The position numbers were made by a program, and so were the translations under genes. A stretch of 9,162 nucleotides of DNA from contig JASBUE010000109.1 in NCBI GenBank assembly GCA_030148045.1, forward strand, positions 1-9,162. The letters run 5' to 3'. Shown here one piece after another: positions 7,086 to 9,162 of this stretch. Position 1 is the stretch's first letter; the number at the start of each line of letters is the position of its first letter. The DNA comes from Candidatus Tenderia sp. (GTDB lineage Bacteria > Pseudomonadota > Gammaproteobacteria > Tenderiales > Tenderiaceae). A model generated the notes under the pieces. That model was not told where the DNA came from. It made no database searches and worked only from the letters and a program-made list of their open reading frames with translations.

Positions 7086-8165
7086 TTATTCCGCCTTGCC
7101 GCCGTTTTCTTCCAGTCCGATCGGTTTGTAGATATCCACCTTTCTGAAAAACTGGTCGGCGATATAGACCCGCCCCTCCTCATCCACGTCGATCCCCGCC
7201 GGTAGCATGTAGTTGCCCGGGGCGCTGGTCTGGCCGCGCTGGCCGATCACCATCAGCAGCTCCCCGTCTGGGTTGAAGACCTGGGCATTGCCGAAGGCGG
7301 TATCGATCACATAAATATTACCCTGCGGATCGGTGCTGACGCCCTTGGGGCTGAAGAACTGACCGGGGTAGCGGCCGATGGTGCCGAAACTGAGCTTGTG
7401 CCGCCCCGCCTCGTCAAAGGCCTGGATGCGGAAATTGCCCTTGTCCACGACGTAGACCGTGCCGTTGGGGGAACCACTGACCTGCAGGGGCAGGTTGAAC
7501 TGGCCGTCTGCATTGCCGCGTTCGCCGATGGTGGCGAGGTGTGCGCCGCTTTGGGCGTCGAAGATGAACAGGTGGTGGGCTGGGCTGTCCACGCCGCCGG
7601 TATCGATGACGTAGACCTTGTCACCAGCGTTGGAAACGGCTACGCCGGCGGGGCGTTGGAACCAGTCCGGTCCGCCGATAAAGCGTTGGAAATTGCCCTC
7701 CGGGTCGAACACGGCGATGCGCCGCGCGCTGACGTCGGCGACAAAGATCTCGCCGTTCCGGGAGATATCGATGCCCGCCGGTTTGAACAGCTGGCCGGGT
7801 TTTTCGCGACCGAATTCCTTGTAGCGCTGACCGGCGATGTCGAACAGGATGACGGCACGCTGCACCGTGTCGGTGACATAGACGCGCCCTTCCCGTGCCG
7901 CCACCCCGAAAGGCTTGACCAGTCCCCTGACGTCATCCACCGAACCGGTGGCGTAACGGCGCAGCTTGGTGGTGGTGGTGACCGGTTCCACATTGGTGTT
8001 GTAGCGCAGTGAACGTTCGAAGACAAAACGGGGCTCGTCCGGCGGGGCGGGGTAGAGCGGCGGCTCGAAGATCTCCTTGGGCGGCGCGCTGCTGCAGGCC
8101 GCCAGTGCCAGAGGCAGCAACAATAGCGCAATGCGTTTGATGAGCAGGTCTATTTGATATGACAT
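7086..8165 (-). CDS. NHL-repeat six-bladed beta-propeller lipoprotein
   Basis: This 359-residue lipoprotein has signal peptide and lipobox LALAAC (Cys24), with Ser at +2 predicting outer-membrane sorting. A proline-rich tether (about 28-47) leads to a propeller of six NHL repeats, marked by the strands VYVTD (95), IFVAD (140), VYVID (184), VYVVD (237), IYVID (284) and VYIAD (333) and by G-x-F/L-x-x-P-x-G turns. NHL propellers usually serve as protein-binding or ligand-binding platforms, and no catalytic motif is evident. The ATG lies inside the end of the pentahaem cytochrome gene (16-nt overlap), so the two are co-translated and probably work together, for example in docking or localising the cytochrome. 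The stop abuts the stop of the convergent GGDEF/EAL gene. The fold is secure and the function is inferred from context. Confidence 0.88.
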   Translation of the reverse strand: MSYQIDLLIKRIALLLLPLALAACSSAPPKEIFEPPLYPAPPDEPRFVFERSLRYNTNVEPVTTTTKLRRYATGSVDDVRGLVKPFGVAAREGRVYVTDTVQRAVILFDIAGQRYKEFGREKPGQLFKPAGIDISRNGEIFVADVSARRIAVFDPEGNFQRFIGGPDWFQRPAGVAVSNAGDKVYVIDTGGVDSPAHHLFIFDAQSGAHLATIGERGNADGQFNLPLQVSGSPNGTVYVVDKGNFRIQAFDEAGRHKLSFGTIGRYPGQFFSPKGVSTDPQGNIYVIDTAFGNAQVFNPDGELLMVIGQRGQTSAPGNYMLPAGIDVDEEGRVYIADQFFRKVDIYKPIGLEENGGKAE

Positions 8166-8896
8166 GTTTCACATAGCCGCTCGGCGCCGGTTCTCAGCAA
8201 CAGGTTGACGTCGGGGTTGTGAACATTGTGGCAGGTGGCGCATTCGACCTTGTTGTCGTAGATCTTCACGCCGTTGTCGAAGCCGTACTCGTGATCCACC
8301 GGGCGGAAGTCCGGGTCCTTCGAATTCAGGCCGGCGTACTCCATTGAGATCGGATGGTCGTTCTGTAGATCGGTGCCGATATGTTTGATCTCGATGCTGT
8401 GGGCGGCGATGCCGTTGTGGCACTTGCCGCAGTTCATCAGGCTGTTGCCGCCGTTGAGGCGCAAGTGCAGGGAGGCATCCTCGCTGCTGTTCCAGGTGTC
8501 CGGTTTGAAGACGGTCATGTCCACCGCCAGGGTGCCGTCATGGCAGGAGAGACAGAGCAGGCTGATGGGGCTGGGGGTCTTGACCTTGTTGTCCAGGGTG
8601 CGGGAATCGTAGAGGTCATAGACGGTGTCGACCGCCGGTTGAAAGCGGTTCCAGCCGGGGATGCCGCCCAGTTCGGTGGAATCGACTCCATCTTTCTCGG
8701 GGGGCAGGTGGCAATAGACGCAGGGGTTGCCGTAATCGGCAAAGGCCACGCCTGGCATGGCCACCACACCGGCGCGATCATTCAGTCCGGTAAAATCGTG
8801 TTTGGAGCCCAGGATGGTGCCGGCCTGGAGTGGGGCGATAAAGGCCAGCGCCAGGGCGGTTCCAGCGATCAGTTTTTTTGTCAGGCATTTCAACAC
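8150..8896 (-). CDS. periplasmic or outer-surface pentahaem cytochrome c
   Basis: The 248-residue precursor has a signal peptide (about 1-25, ending PLQAG) and five CxxCH sites: CVYCH (59-63), CLSCH (115-119), CGKCH (156-160), CATCH (219-223) and CETCH (242-246). Seven further histidines outside these motifs (33, 144, 166, 172, 181, 202, 226) are enough for bis-His ligation of all five haems, which would mean low-potential electron transfer. ILGSKHDF before the first haem and LCLSCHDG at the second resemble the doubled-CXXCH multihaem family. The last haem is three residues from the C-terminus. The best in-frame start is GTG at 8896 (or TTG at 8893). No upstream ATG exists in frame before the stop at 8926-8924, and no clear ribosome site is visible. 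It is co-translated with the NHL lipoprotein. The electron partner is unknown. Confidence 0.9.
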   Translation of the reverse strand: MLKCLTKKLIAGTALALAFIAPLQAGTILGSKHDFTGLNDRAGVVAMPGVAFADYGNPCVYCHLPPEKDGVDSTELGGIPGWNRFQPAVDTVYDLYDSRTLDNKVKTPSPISLLCLSCHDGTLAVDMTVFKPDTWNSSEDASLHLRLNGGNSLMNCGKCHNGIAAHSIEIKHIGTDLQNDHPISMEYAGLNSKDPDFRPVDHEYGFDNGVKIYDNKVECATCHNVHNPDVNLLLRTGAERLCETCHIK

Positions 8897-9027
8897 AGTT
8901 GAGAACCGTCTTTGGAGACATAACTATAATAGTCAAGGATACTAGCGCCGGCTTGGGTAGCGCAAATGATTATTTTAGGGGAAAATAGCCCGCTTCTGGA
9001 CGGCGGCCAGGCCTCTGGTGCAGGCCG
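8897..9027. other. divergent intergenic region between the pentahaem gene and the terminal partial gene
   Basis: These 131 bases must carry the start signals for two divergent transcripts. The region holds an AT-rich tract at about 8963-8987, with a TAAAAT hexamer on the minus strand (8977-8972) that could be a -10 for the pentahaem gene. Its -35 (TCCAGA, 9000-8995) is poor. TAGCGC occurs twice in direct orientation, at 8943-8948 and 8958-8963. I see no convincing FNR-type palindrome or intrinsic terminator. Confidence 0.4.
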
Positions 9028-9162
9028 GTGAAGACAAGGCGACGGTTGGGGTTTTATCTTTTTAAATCTGTGTTTTTATTCCCTTTTTTCTCGGTTGCCG
9101 TGGCGGCCGCGGCCGCGCCGGTCTCCATGGCCGAGGCCGGGAGGATCTACAGTGAGAACTGC
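9028..9162 (+). CDS. N-terminus of a secreted protein, possibly a cytochrome c (partial)
   Basis: The open frame runs to the window edge. From GTG at 9028 it encodes a typical export signal: a basic start (MKTRRR), a phenylalanine/valine-rich core, an alanine run and a probable cleavage site near SMA-EAG. The mature part begins AEAGRIYSENC and is cut at that cysteine. This is the usual layout just before a CxxCH haem site in small cytochromes c (compare GAKLYNIHCSNCH in the cytochrome at 1946), but the haem motif itself is not seen. The start is uncertain: TTG at 9046 (with AAGG upstream at 9036-9039) and GTG at 9070 are in frame. The alanine run is encoded by GGCCGC repeats near 9103-9117. 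Confidence 0.5.
   Translation, partial: MKTRRRLGFYLFKSVFLFPFFSVAVAAAAAPVSMAEAGRIYSENC

Noticed and set aside
8931..8936. TTGACT on the minus strand as a -35 for the pentahaem gene
   Set aside because: At 17-nt spacing the -10 position reads AAAGAC, which matches the consensus poorly.
8897..9027. FNR- or Fur-type operator in the divergent intergenic region
   Set aside because: No TTGAT-N4-ATCAA palindrome is present, and the AT-rich tract (TGATTATTTT) matches only part of a Fur box without symmetry.
1..9162. CRISPR array, tRNA, rRNA, transposase or integrase
   Set aside because: No regularly spaced direct repeats, no cloverleaf-like segment and no mobile-element protein were seen. The repeated WxGT-coding segments at 2266-4601 are protein blades, not DNA repeats.

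Overview
The window is a GC-rich, densely coding stretch of what looks like a Gram-negative proteobacterial chromosome, probably a respiratory gammaproteobacterium. That placement is inferred from the CcmHI-type System I cytochrome maturation genes, the many lipoprotein and c-haem signals, and the GC-rich codon use. No rRNA marker is present to confirm it. Almost every product is exported or membrane-bound, and most are c-type cytochromes, their maturation factors, beta-propellers or a haem-linked signalling enzyme.

Plus strand, 2-1877: the tail of a gene that is probably ccmH, then ccmI (apocytochrome c chaperone), then a TlpA-like thioredoxin-fold lipoprotein with an unusual four-cysteine cluster. 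These are closely packed and form the end of a cytochrome c maturation operon. Plus strand, 1946-7085: a second compact unit, possibly with its own promoter at 1887-1915. It encodes a small secreted monohaem cytochrome c, a seven-bladed two-component-regulator-type propeller lipoprotein, a membrane-anchored paralogue of that propeller, and an 820-residue GGDEF/EAL protein. The first three genes overlap at their stop/start codons. The GGDEF/EAL protein has a periplasmic CxxCH site, HAMP, and a FixL-like PAS domain that keeps the proximal haem histidine.

Minus strand, 8896-7086: a pentahaem cytochrome c followed, with a 16-nt overlap, by an NHL six-bladed propeller lipoprotein. This unit converges on the GGDEF/EAL gene with no base between the two stop codons. 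Plus strand, about 9028 to the end: the start of another secreted protein, cut at a cysteine that may open a CxxCH motif. It is transcribed divergently from the pentahaem gene.

Working model (inference): the Ccm genes mature the local c-type cytochromes. The small cytochrome and the paired propellers form a periplasmic module that may feed redox or ligand information to the haem-bearing c-di-GMP enzyme. The pentahaem/NHL pair is a separate periplasmic or outer-membrane electron-transfer unit. The combination of a cytochrome, twin free-standing regulator propellers and a double-haem c-di-GMP enzyme is the most novel-looking part of the window.
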